Positions 40,006 through 48,198 of a DNA stretch of 64,000 nt are shown here, piece after piece. The stretch lies in NCBI RefSeq assembly GCF_001687365.1, contig NZ_LGLV01000007.1, positions 310,001 to 374,000 on the forward strand, written 5' to 3'. The position numbers were made by a program, and so were the translations under genes. Numbering within the stretch: the first letter of the stretch is position 1; each line of letters opens with the position of its first letter. Below the pieces are notes generated by a model. It worked only from the letters and a program-made list of their open reading frames with translations, was not told the origin of the DNA and ran no database searches. The DNA is from Pararhizobium polonicum (lineage in GTDB: Bacteria > Pseudomonadota > Alphaproteobacteria > Rhizobiales > Rhizobiaceae).

Positions 40006-40031
40006 GGCCGGGTTTTTCCCGGTCTTTTTTT
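40006..40031 (+). terminator. terminator of glmM
   Basis: GGCCGGG / CCCGGTC stem (one wobble pair) with a TTTTT loop, followed by TTTTTTTG. Confidence 0.9.
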
Positions 40032-40106
40032 GTTTGTTGTTGGAGGAGGGCTTTCGTTGCTTGGCAGTGAGCCAAATTCATTAACAGTTACGGTAAATTT
40101 TTGTAG

Positions 40107-40121
40107 TTAATCGGGCCTTAA
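40107..40121. promoter_or_regulatory. CtrA box upstream of the first outer-membrane gene
   Basis: TTAATCGGGCCTTAA, a perfect TTAA-N7-TTAA, continuing as TTAACC, 88 bases upstream of the start. A further TTAA lies at 40081. Confidence 0.65.
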
Positions 40122-40208
40122 CCTTTCCTGTCCATGATCCGCTTCAACACCATTTGCTGGCGGCCGTGTTTGGGCTGGCCAAGCAGCCAGACGTATTGGA
40201 GTGAAGCC

Positions 40209-41030
40209 ATGAAGACTACTTTGATTGGCATTGTTGCAGCTGTGCTTGGCGGCACCGCGACCTTTGCTGCGGATCTGTATGAGCCGCCCATTGAACAGCC
40301 GGTTGCGCAACCGGTCCAGATCGCCGAAGCCAGCGGCTGGTACTTGCGCGGCGACGTCGGTTATGCTTTCACCAATCTTCGCGGCGCCCATTTCTATCAG
40401 GGCCCGGGCCGTTTCGTGCGCGACTTCGATCGCGCGGATCTCGATGACACCTACACGATCGGCGGTGGTGTCGGTTATCAGATCAACAATTACCTGCGCA
40501 CGGACCTGACGCTCGATTATCTCGGCAAGGCCGATTTCGAGGGATCGACGACCGGTAGCTGCGGCGTCGCCGCCGCGTGTACCTCGCGCGATGTTTCGGC
40601 AATCGCCGCCTGGAGCCTGATGGCCAACGCCTATGTCGATATCGGCACCTACGGTTCCTTCACGCCTTATGTCGGTGCCGGTATCGGTGGCACGCAGGTC
40701 CGTTGGGACAAGCTGCGAAACACAAGCTGCGAAACCGGCAATCCGGGCAATTGCGATCCGGAATTCGAACACGGCGGCCGCAAGAAATGGCGCTTCACCT
40801 ACGGTCTGATGGCCGGTACGGCGATCGACCTGACCTGCAACCTGAAGGCTGACGTCGGCTACCGCTTCCGTCATATCCTCGGCGGCGACATGTTCGGCTA
40901 CAACGAAAACAGCGGCCCCGGCTCCGACAAGGGCATCTACGTCCACGAGGCCCGCGCCGGTCTGCGCTACTCCTTCGGCGGCTGCCAGGAAGCCTATGTT
41001 CCGCCAGTCGAGCCTGCGATCTACAAATAA
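40209..41030 (+). CDS. outer-membrane beta-barrel protein (Omp25/Opa-like)
   Basis: 273 residues with a signal peptide (TTLIGIVAAVLGGTATFAA). The mature start DLYEPPIEQPVAQPVQIAEASGWYLRGDVGYAF and the alternating strand pattern (LRTDLTLDYLGKADFEG, VDIGTYGSFTPYVGAGIGG, LKADVGYRFRHILGG, EARAGLRYSFGG) match the 8-stranded OMP beta-barrel family common in Rhizobiales (Omp25/31 and RopB relatives). Strong CtrA-type box upstream suggests cell-cycle or CtrA-linked expression. A paralogue follows directly. Confidence 0.88.
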   Translation: MKTTLIGIVAAVLGGTATFAADLYEPPIEQPVAQPVQIAEASGWYLRGDVGYAFTNLRGAHFYQGPGRFVRDFDRADLDDTYTIGGGVGYQINNYLRTDLTLDYLGKADFEGSTTGSCGVAAACTSRDVSAIAAWSLMANAYVDIGTYGSFTPYVGAGIGGTQVRWDKLRNTSCETGNPGNCDPEFEHGGRKKWRFTYGLMAGTAIDLTCNLKADVGYRFRHILGGDMFGYNENSGPGSDKGIYVHEARAGLRYSFGGCQEAYVPPVEPAIYK

Positions 41031-41052
41031 GCGTATCGCGCTCTTGCCTCCA

Positions 41053-41083
41053 AAGGCCGTCCGGTTCCCGGGCGGCTTTTTCA
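41053..41083 (+). terminator. terminator after the first outer-membrane gene
   Basis: Stem near GGCCGTCCGG / CCGGGCGGCT with one imperfect position, followed by TTTTTC and a TTTT run. Confidence 0.72.
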
Positions 41084-41115
41084 GTTTTACGAGCGAGATT
41101 GGTTAAAAAGCATGC

Positions 41116-41130
41116 TTAACCACAGATTAA
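41116..41130. promoter_or_regulatory. CtrA box upstream of the second outer-membrane gene
   Basis: TTAACCACAGATTAA, a perfect TTAA-N7-TTAA, both halves followed by CC. A third TTAA at 41103 lies nine bases upstream of it. The box is 87 bases from the start codon, almost the same distance as in the neighbouring paralogue. Confidence 0.68.
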
Positions 41131-41216
41131 CCAGTGGATGCAATAATTGACACTCATACACGCGAGCGAAGAGGGTAGTCCCGCCGCCGCGGATGGTTTT
41201 TTCAAGGACGGTACCC

Positions 41217-42029
41217 ATGAACAGTCGGCACGCTTTCCTCAATGCATCCGCACTCATCCTGCTGCTTGCCAGTGGTCAGGCGATGGCGGCGGACGACCTT
41301 CTCTATGCTCCGGAAGTCAATGTTGCGGCAGCGGAATCCGGCCCTCAGGGTTTCTATATGCGCGGCGATCTCGGTTATGCCGGCTGGACGAACGGGGGCG
41401 ATCCATCGCTGCGTCTGTTCGACGCCGGCAGCGGCCGGACGAACTCCGCGTCCCCCGGCAACACCAGCGTCGACAAATCGTTCACCGGCGCGTTGGGTGT
41501 CGGGTATCAGTTCAACGACATGTTGCGCGCCGACCTGACTGGCGACTATTCCGACGGCCGGCTGGATGGCAGCGGTCGCGCCAGCATTCCCTGCGGCGGC
41601 GAAGCGGCGGGTACAACCTGCTCCGGACGCCTGGGAGCCGACTACAAGGCCATTGGCCTCATGGCGAACGGCTATGTCGATCTCGCGACCGTGGCCGGCC
41701 TGACGCCTTATCTCGGTGCCGGTCTCGGCGTGACGCAGCTGCGCTGGAGCGATGTTTCGCTGCGGACAAGCTGCGTGCCGGGCGCAGCCGGCTGCTCGGG
41801 TGCAGCCCCCCTCAACCAGTCCTTCGATGGCAAGAGCAGCTGGCGCTTCACGTATGCATTGATGGCCGGCGTTTCCTACGACATGACGGAACGGCTGAAG
41901 CTTGATGTCGGCTACCGCTATTCGCAGATCGCCGATGGCGGCATCTTCAACAGCAGCGATATCGATGGCCTCGATGATGGTCTGGCCCGTCACGAAATCC
42001 GCGCAGGTCTGCGGATGTCGCTCTGGTAG
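41217..42029 (+). CDS. outer-membrane beta-barrel protein, tandem paralogue
   Basis: 270 residues, signal peptide (FLNASALILLLASGQAMAA), mature part GFYMRGDLGYAGW, MLRADLTGDYSDGRL, VDLATVAGLTPYLGAGLG and LKLDVGYRYSQIADG, closely resembling the previous gene in order and spacing, but with a different N-terminal region and lacking the Cys-rich tail. It is an independent unit with its own CtrA-type box. Duplication is likely, with divergence in the extracellular loops. Confidence 0.88.
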   Translation: MNSRHAFLNASALILLLASGQAMAADDLLYAPEVNVAAAESGPQGFYMRGDLGYAGWTNGGDPSLRLFDAGSGRTNSASPGNTSVDKSFTGALGVGYQFNDMLRADLTGDYSDGRLDGSGRASIPCGGEAAGTTCSGRLGADYKAIGLMANGYVDLATVAGLTPYLGAGLGVTQLRWSDVSLRTSCVPGAAGCSGAAPLNQSFDGKSSWRFTYALMAGVSYDMTERLKLDVGYRYSQIADGGIFNSSDIDGLDDGLARHEIRAGLRMSLW

Positions 42030-42218
42030 GGGCCCGCAATACATTGATCCCCAGGTCAACGATGGGGTTGAGTGCCGCCGGTGAGGCGGCATTCTGCGTG
42101 GCGGTTGCTTGAGCCGTCTTGACGTCCATTGCTCCTGTGTTCCCAACGCCAAAAATCTTTTCAGAAGCGACACATCATTCTTGACTTCCTTCCCGCGCCG
42201 CAATATTCACGGCGGCAG

Positions 42219-42265
42219 GCCACCTCTCCCTAACGAGAGGCTCTCTATCTGGAAGGATAGCTCAG
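42219..42265 (+). promoter_or_regulatory. serC leader RNA motif
   Basis: Two adjacent hairpins just before the serC start: CCTCTC / GAGAGG (42223-42240) and CTATC / GATAG (42245-42260). The second encloses the GGAAGG ribosome-binding sequence. This is the architecture I recall for the serC motif found upstream of serC in many alphaproteobacteria; its ligand, if any, is unknown. Confidence 0.72.
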
Positions 42266-43444
42266 ATGACGACACCTGCGACACCGGAATTGCGTCCGGC
42301 AAACACCCATTTTTCTTCTGGTCCCTGCTCCAAGCGCCCTGGTTGGTCGCTTGATGCGCTCTCCGATGCAGCCCTCGGGCGCTCGCACCGTGCCAAGGTT
42401 GGCAAGAGCAAGCTGAAGCAGGCGATCGACCTCACCCGCGAAATTCTGCAAGTACCGGCTGACTACCGCATCGGTATCGTGCCTGCGTCCGACACCGGCG
42501 CCGTCGAGATGGCTCTCTGGTCGCTGCTCGGGCCGCGTGGCGTCGACATGGTCGCCTGGGAAAGCTTCGGTTCCGGCTGGGTTTCCGATGTCGTCAAGGA
42601 GCTGAAGCTCCCCGACACCCGCAAATTTGTTGCCGATTACGGCAAGCTCGTCGATTTCGCCCAGGTCGATTTTGACCGCGACGTCGTCTTTACCTGGAAC
42701 GGCACGACTTCGGGCGTCCGCGTTGCGAATGCCGATTTCATCCCGGCCGACCGCAAGGGCCTTACCATCTGCGATGCCACCTCGGCCGCATTTGCGCAGG
42801 ACCTCGACTTTGCCAAGCTCGATGTCGTCACCTTCTCCTGGCAGAAGGTTCTCGGCGGTGAGGGTGCACATGGTATCCTGATCCTGTCGCCGCGTGCTGT
42901 CGAGCGGCTGGAAAGCTACGAGCCTTCCTGGCCGCTGCCGAAGATTTTCCGCATGACCAAGGGCGGCAAGATCATCGAAGGCATCTTCCAGGGCGAGACG
43001 ATCAACACGCCGTCGATGCTCTGCGTCGAGGACTATATCGATGCGCTCAATTGGGCGAAGTCGCTCGGCGGTCTCAAGGCGCTGATCGCCCGGGCCGATG
43101 CCAATGCGAAGGCTATCGACGATTTCGTCGCCAAGACGGACTGGATCGCCAATCTGGCGGTCGACCCGGCAACGCAGTCGAACACCTCGGTCTGCCTGAA
43201 GATCGTCGACAAGGACGTCGCGGCGCTCGACGCTGCCGGGCAGGACGCCTTTGCCAAGGGCATGGTGGCCTTGCTTGAAAAGCAGGGTGTCGCCAACGAT
43301 ATCGGCGCCTATCGCGATGCACCTTCCGGCTTCCGTATCTGGGCCGGTGCGACGATCGAGACGTCGGACCTCAAGGCGCTGATGCCTTGGTTTGACTGGG
43401 CTTTTGCGACCCAGAAGGCGACGCTTTCCCAGGCTGCGGCCTGA
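42266..43444 (+). CDS. serC: phosphoserine aminotransferase
   Basis: 392 residues, PLP-dependent, makes O-phosphoserine from 3-phosphohydroxypyruvate and glutamate; also used in pyridoxine synthesis. Alphaproteobacterial form with [12 protein letters not shown] near the N-terminus and the PLP lysine in [14 protein letters not shown]. It is followed after 77 bases by serA, the enzyme providing its substrate. Confidence 0.95.
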   Translation: MTTPATPELRPANTHFSSGPCSKRPGWSLDALSDAALGRSHRAKVGKSKLKQAIDLTREILQVPADYRIGIVPASDTGAVEMALWSLLGPRGVDMVAWESFGSGWVSDVVKELKLPDTRKFVADYGKLVDFAQVDFDRDVVFTWNGTTSGVRVANADFIPADRKGLTICDATSAAFAQDLDFAKLDVVTFSWQKVLGGEGAHGILILSPRAVERLESYEPSWPLPKIFRMTKGGKIIEGIFQGETINTPSMLCVEDYIDALNWAKSLGGLKALIARADANAKAIDDFVAKTDWIANLAVDPATQSNTSVCLKIVDKDVAALDAAGQDAFAKGMVALLEKQGVANDIGAYRDAPSGFRIWAGATIETSDLKALMPWFDWAFATQKATLSQAAA

Positions 43445-43453
43445 CCGGCTTAT

Positions 43454-43480
43454 AACCGCGCCAACAGGGCGCGGTTCTTC
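43454..43480 (+). terminator. hairpin between serC and serA
   Basis: AACCGCGCC / GGCGCGGTT stem followed only by CTTCC. Weak terminator or attenuator; read-through into serA is likely. Confidence 0.4.
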
Positions 43481-43521
43481 CATACCCTTTCAATTTTTGA
43501 CGAAACCAATGGAGGCCTCTC

Positions 43522-45117
43522 ATGGCACCTCGCGTACTCGTATCCGATGAACTGTCGGAAACCGCCGTCCAGATCTTTCGTGATCGCGGCGTCGACGTCG
43601 ATTTCCAGCCGCAGCTCGGCAAGGACAAGGAAAAGCTTGCCGCGATCATCGGCAATTATGACGGTCTTGCCATCCGCTCCGCCACCAAGGCGACGGAAAA
43701 GCTGATCGCAGCCGCGACCAACCTCAAGGTCATTGGCCGCGCCGGTATCGGCGTCGACAATGTCGATATCCCGGCTGCCTCGCGCCGCGGTATCATCGTC
43801 ATGAACACGCCGTTCGGCAATTCGATCACGACGGCCGAACACGCCATCGCGCTGATGTTCGCCGTTGCCCGTCAGCTGCCACAGGCCGATACATCGACCC
43901 AGGCCGGCAAGTGGGAAAAGTCGAAATTCATGGGTGTCGAAATCACCGGCAAGACGCTTGGCGTCATCGGTGCCGGCAATATCGGCGGCATCGTCTGCGC
44001 CCGCGCCATCGGCCTGAAGATGCACGTGCTTGCCTATGACCCCTTCCTGTCGAAGGAACGGGCCGAGGAAATGGGCGTCACCAAGGTCGAGCTGGACGAA
44101 TTGCTCGCCCAGGCCGATTTCATTACCTTGCATGTGCCGATGACCGACAAGACGCGCGGCATCCTCAACCGCGAAGCGCTGGCGAAAACCAAGCCCGGCG
44201 TGCGTATCATCAACTGCGCCCGTGGTGGCCTCGTTGACGAGCAGGCGCTGGCCGATGCCATCAAGTCTGGCCACGTTGCCGGTGCCGGTTTCGACGTGTT
44301 CGAAGTCGAGCCTGCCACGGAAAGCCCGTTGTTTGGCTTGCCGAATGTCGTCTGCACGCCGCATCTGGGCGCCTCCACCACGGAAGCGCAGGAAAATGTC
44401 GCCCTGCAGGTGGCCGAGCAGATGTCGGATTACCTCGTCAAGGGTGCCGTCTCCAACGCCATCAACATGCCGTCGATCACCGCCGAGGAAGCGCCGCTCC
44501 TGAAGCCGTTCATCCGGCTCGCCGATGTGCTCGGCGCCTTTGTGGGTCAGGTGACGGAAAGCGCGATCAAGGAAATCGAGATCCTCTATGACGGCGCGAC
44601 CGCCGGCATGAACACCCGCGCTCTGACAAGTGCGGCCCTTGCCGGTCTGATCCGGGCACAGGTGTCCGATGTCAACATGGTTTCGGCCCCGGTGATGATC
44701 AAGGAAAAGGGCATTATCCTGTCCGAGGTCAAGCGCGACAAGTCGGGCGTCTTTGACGGCTACATCAAGCTGACGGTAACGACGGAAAACCAGACACGCT
44801 CGGTTGCCGGTACCGTGTTCTCCGATGGCAAGCCGCGCTTCATCCAGATCAAGGACATCAATCTGGATGCCGATGTCGGCAACCACATGGTCTACATCAC
44901 CAACACCGACGTTCCCGGCATGATCGGCTTCATCGGCACGACGCTCGGCAATGCCGGCGTCAACATCGCCAACTTCCAGCTCGGCCGCCACAATGCCGGC
45001 GCCGATGCGATTGCGCTGCTTTATGTCGATGGCGCGGTGTCGGAAGACGTGCTCGACAAGCTGCGTGCCAATCCGGCGATCCGCGCCGCCAAGCCGCTGG
45101 TGTTCAACGTCGACTAA
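43522..45117 (+). CDS. serA: D-3-phosphoglycerate dehydrogenase
   Basis: 531 residues, the long form of the enzyme. First step of serine synthesis. NAD-binding GVIGAGNIGGIVCARAIG, catalytic Arg and His regions (RIINCARGGLVDEQAL and CTPHLGAST), an intervening domain and a C-terminal ACT domain (MVYITNTDVPGMIGFIGTTLG) for regulation. Operon with serC is likely. Confidence 0.96.
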   Translation: MAPRVLVSDELSETAVQIFRDRGVDVDFQPQLGKDKEKLAAIIGNYDGLAIRSATKATEKLIAAATNLKVIGRAGIGVDNVDIPAASRRGIIVMNTPFGNSITTAEHAIALMFAVARQLPQADTSTQAGKWEKSKFMGVEITGKTLGVIGAGNIGGIVCARAIGLKMHVLAYDPFLSKERAEEMGVTKVELDELLAQADFITLHVPMTDKTRGILNREALAKTKPGVRIINCARGGLVDEQALADAIKSGHVAGAGFDVFEVEPATESPLFGLPNVVCTPHLGASTTEAQENVALQVAEQMSDYLVKGAVSNAINMPSITAEEAPLLKPFIRLADVLGAFVGQVTESAIKEIEILYDGATAGMNTRALTSAALAGLIRAQVSDVNMVSAPVMIKEKGIILSEVKRDKSGVFDGYIKLTVTTENQTRSVAGTVFSDGKPRFIQIKDINLDADVGNHMVYITNTDVPGMIGFIGTTLGNAGVNIANFQLGRHNAGADAIALLYVDGAVSEDVLDKLRANPAIRAAKPLVFNVD

Positions 45118-45206
45118 CCTTCCGGGGTACATGGCTTCAATGGACTGACAGATGGACGCGCCGGATTACCCCTCCGGCGCGTCTGTCGTTGATGAAAGCG
45201 GATGGC

Positions 45207-45719
45207 ATGACTGAGAACAATATGGCCTACCACTGGCGCCCGGCCGATCCGGCGGACATCAGCGTCATTTATGATATCCAGTGCATCGCCCATGACCTTG
45301 AGCCCGAGGCGCAGGACGTGCTGTTGGAGCGGCTGCTGCTGTGCCCGCAGGGGTGTTTCGTGCTGGAAAAGGATGGCGTGGTTTCGGGATATGTTCTCAG
45401 CCATCCGTGGGTCCGGCGTGCGCCTCCGCCGGTCGATGTCCGGCTTGGGGCGATCCCGGCAGAGGCCGACACATGGTATCTCCACGATCTGGCGTTGCTG
45501 CCCGCTACACGCGGATCCGGCGCGGGGTCGAAGGTCTCGGCGCTGCTGTCCGACGTGGCCGGCAAAGCCGGATACGAAACGGTGGCGCTTGTCTCGGTCA
45601 GTGGATCGCAGGGCTTTTGGGAGCGGCAGGGGTTTTCGGTGCGCATGGATGAAACGCTTGCCGGAAAGCTTGAAAGCTATGGCGGCCAGGCCGTCTATAT
45701 GGAGCGGGATCTCACTTAG
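45207..45719 (+). CDS. GNAT family N-acetyltransferase
   Basis: 170 residues. Acetyl-CoA-binding region LALLPATRGSGAGSKVSALL with the RGxGxG-like loop, then VSVSGSQGFWERQGF, typical of GNAT enzymes. Start uncertain: ATG at 45207 (used here) or 45192, 15 bases upstream. Monocistronic, 89 bases after serA. Substrate unknown. Confidence 0.82.
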   Translation: MTENNMAYHWRPADPADISVIYDIQCIAHDLEPEAQDVLLERLLLCPQGCFVLEKDGVVSGYVLSHPWVRRAPPPVDVRLGAIPAEADTWYLHDLALLPATRGSGAGSKVSALLSDVAGKAGYETVALVSVSGSQGFWERQGFSVRMDETLAGKLESYGGQAVYMERDLT

Positions 45720-45724
45720 AAGAC

Positions 45725-46630
45725 CTATTGCGCCTTGACGTCTTCCGGCAGGCGTGGCCGGCCGCGCTCCGCCACCGCGATACCGCCAAGAACCAGCGCC
45801 AGGGCAATGATGTGGAAGGTCTGCAGCGCCTCGCCGATCAGCGCGATCGACAGCAGTGTGCCGAAGATCGGGATGGTGTTGATGAACAGCCCGGCGCGAT
45901 TGGGACCGATCAGTTCGACGCCGCGCACATACAGGATCTGCGACACTAGCGAGGGCAACAGGCCGGCATAGGCGACGATGACCCAGCCTTGCATATCGGG
46001 CCAGATCATCCGGTCAGTGGCGATCTCCCAGCCAAGCAGCGGAATGCTGCTGAGGAGTGCCCCGAAAGCCGAGGCCGCAATCAGGCTCTTCCAGTGAATC
46101 TCCGGCTTCCAGCGCAAGGCCACGGTATAACCGGCATAGACGAGCACGGCCGCCAACATCAGGGCGTCACCCTGGTTGAGCTCAAGAGAGAGAAGCGTGG
46201 TGAGATCGCCATGCGATGCGGTCAGCGCCACACCGAACAGCGTCAGCGTGAAACCGGCGATCTGCGCCATCGAAAAGGCGGTGCGAAACAGCACGTAATT
46301 CATGACGAAGATGACCATCGGGATGCCGGCCTGCTCGATGACGGCATTGATGGCGCTGGTGAATTGCAGCGCCGAATAGAGGAAGGCGTTGAAGGCCGTG
46401 AAGCCGACCGTGCCGTAGCCGAGCAAAAGCGGCCAGTTCTTGCGGATCGCCGGGAGATCGCGGCGGACCTGGGGTGCGGCGAAAATCAGGAGTACGATGC
46501 AGGCGATCACCCAGCGCAGGCTGGTCAGCATCATCGGACTGACATGGCCGACAGCCATCTTTCCGGCAACCGAATTGCCGCCCCAGATCAAGGTGGTGAT
46601 GCACAAAATGGCATAGGCTTGGAGGTTCAA
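45725..46630 (-). CDS. EamA/DMT family transporter
   Basis: 301 residues with about ten hydrophobic helices in two EamA repeats (first: LCITTLIWGGNSVAGK; second: LMLAAVLVYAGYTVALRWKPE). Start is TTG at 46628-46630; no better start is near. Drug/metabolite exporters of this kind move amino acids or small metabolites. It ends convergent to the GNAT gene. Confidence 0.86.
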   Translation of the reverse strand: MNLQAYAILCITTLIWGGNSVAGKMAVGHVSPMMLTSLRWVIACIVLLIFAAPQVRRDLPAIRKNWPLLLGYGTVGFTAFNAFLYSALQFTSAINAVIEQAGIPMVIFVMNYVLFRTAFSMAQIAGFTLTLFGVALTASHGDLTTLLSLELNQGDALMLAAVLVYAGYTVALRWKPEIHWKSLIAASAFGALLSSIPLLGWEIATDRMIWPDMQGWVIVAYAGLLPSLVSQILYVRGVELIGPNRAGLFINTIPIFGTLLSIALIGEALQTFHIIALALVLGGIAVAERGRPRLPEDVKAQ

Positions 46631-46837
46631 AGACGGCGATTCCCTAGACTGCTTTTGAGCCTCGTTGTGAACCCGAAGCTTCCGGAGGCCTTGTGATATA
46701 GGCTAAACCGCGTGAATGCCATGCAAAAACCCCGAATCCACGCCTAAACAGGGTCGCTTTCCAAAAAACAAAACAGTATAGATGCGCGGGTTTGAAGACA
46801 GCGCAATGACTGGCGCCAAGGAAACAGGAAATCTGAA

Positions 46838-48136
46838 ATGACGAATGTCGTGGTGGTCGGATCGCAATGGGGTGATGAAGGCAAGGGCAAGATTGTCGAT
46901 TGGCTCTCCGAGCGTGCCGACATCGTCGTGCGCTTCCAGGGCGGTCACAATGCCGGCCATACCCTGGTGATTGACGGCACAAGCTACAAGCTGTCGCTGC
47001 TGCCTTCGGGCGTCGTTCGTCCGGGCAAGCTTGCCGTCATCGGCAATGGCGTGGTCATCGACCCACATGCGCTGATCGCCGAGATCGAGAAGCTCGACAA
47101 GCAGGGCGTGACCATCACACCGGAAAACCTGCGCATCGCCGACAATGCCACGCTGATCCTGTCGCTGCACCGCGAGCTGGATGGCATCCGCGAGGATGCG
47201 GCCTCCAACAGCGGTACCAAGATCGGCACCACCCGCCGCGGTATCGGCCCGGCCTACGAGGACAAGGTCGGCCGCCGCGCCATCCGCGTCATGGATCTTG
47301 CCGATCTCGACACGCTGCCGGCCAAGGTCGACCGGTTGCTGACCCATCACAATGCGCTGCGCCGGGGTCTTGGCGAAGCCGAAGTCAGCCATCAGGCGAT
47401 CATGGAGGAACTGTCCTCAATCGCGGCCCGCGTGCTGCCGTTCATGGAAACCGTCTGGCTTCTGCTCGATCGCCAGCGCCGCAAGGGCGCGCGCATCCTG
47501 TTCGAAGGTGCGCAGGGCACATTGCTCGATATCGACCATGGCACCTATCCCTTCGTCACCTCGTCCAACACGGTGGCAGGGCAGGCGGCAGCGGGTTCCG
47601 GCATGGGTCCCGGCGCGCTCGGCTATATCCTCGGCATCACCAAGGCCTACACCACCCGCGTCGGTGAGGGCCCGTTCCCGACCGAACTGCACGACGAGAT
47701 CGGCCAGTTCCTCGGCGAGAAGGGGCATGAGTTCGGCACGGTCACAGGCCGCAAGCGCCGTTGCGGCTGGTTTGATGCCGCACTGGTGCGTCAGTCGGTG
47801 GCGACCAATGGCATTACCGGTATCGCGCTGACCAAGCTCGATGTCCTCGATGGTCTCGATGAACTGAAGATCTGCGTCGGCTATACTCTGGATGGTGTCG
47901 AGATCGATCACCTGCCGGCAAGCCAGGCGCAGCAGGCCCAGGCAAAGCCGGTCTACATCACGCTCGAAGGCTGGAAGGAATCCACCGTCGGCGCCCGCAG
48001 CTGGGCGGAACTCCCGGCACAAGCGATCAAATATGTCCGCCAGGTGGAAGAACTGATCGGCGCGCCGGTGGCTCTGCTTTCGACCAGTCCGGAACGTGAC
48101 GACACCATACTTGTGACAGACCCGTTTGAGGACTAG
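46838..48136 (+). CDS. purA: adenylosuccinate synthetase
   Basis: 432 residues. Joins IMP and aspartate with GTP, the first committed step to AMP. Motifs [16 protein letters not shown] with the catalytic Asp, QGGHNAGHT with the catalytic His, [11 protein letters not shown] and [25 protein letters not shown]. Terminator not obvious; 62 bases lie before the next gene. Confidence 0.97.
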   Translation: MTNVVVVGSQWGDEGKGKIVDWLSERADIVVRFQGGHNAGHTLVIDGTSYKLSLLPSGVVRPGKLAVIGNGVVIDPHALIAEIEKLDKQGVTITPENLRIADNATLILSLHRELDGIREDAASNSGTKIGTTRRGIGPAYEDKVGRRAIRVMDLADLDTLPAKVDRLLTHHNALRRGLGEAEVSHQAIMEELSSIAARVLPFMETVWLLLDRQRRKGARILFEGAQGTLLDIDHGTYPFVTSSNTVAGQAAAGSGMGPGALGYILGITKAYTTRVGEGPFPTELHDEIGQFLGEKGHEFGTVTGRKRRCGWFDAALVRQSVATNGITGIALTKLDVLDGLDELKICVGYTLDGVEIDHLPASQAQQAQAKPVYITLEGWKESTVGARSWAELPAQAIKYVRQVEELIGAPVALLSTSPERDDTILVTDPFED

Positions 48137-48198
48137 TCTTCACGTTTATGACTAGGCAGAGTTTGGCGTAAACACGCCGATGGTATGAGAAAGTTCTG

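Noticed and set aside
43450-45132. 560-codon frame antisense to serA
   Set aside because: Antisense to an intact serA with all three domains; His/Asp/Gly-rich translation.
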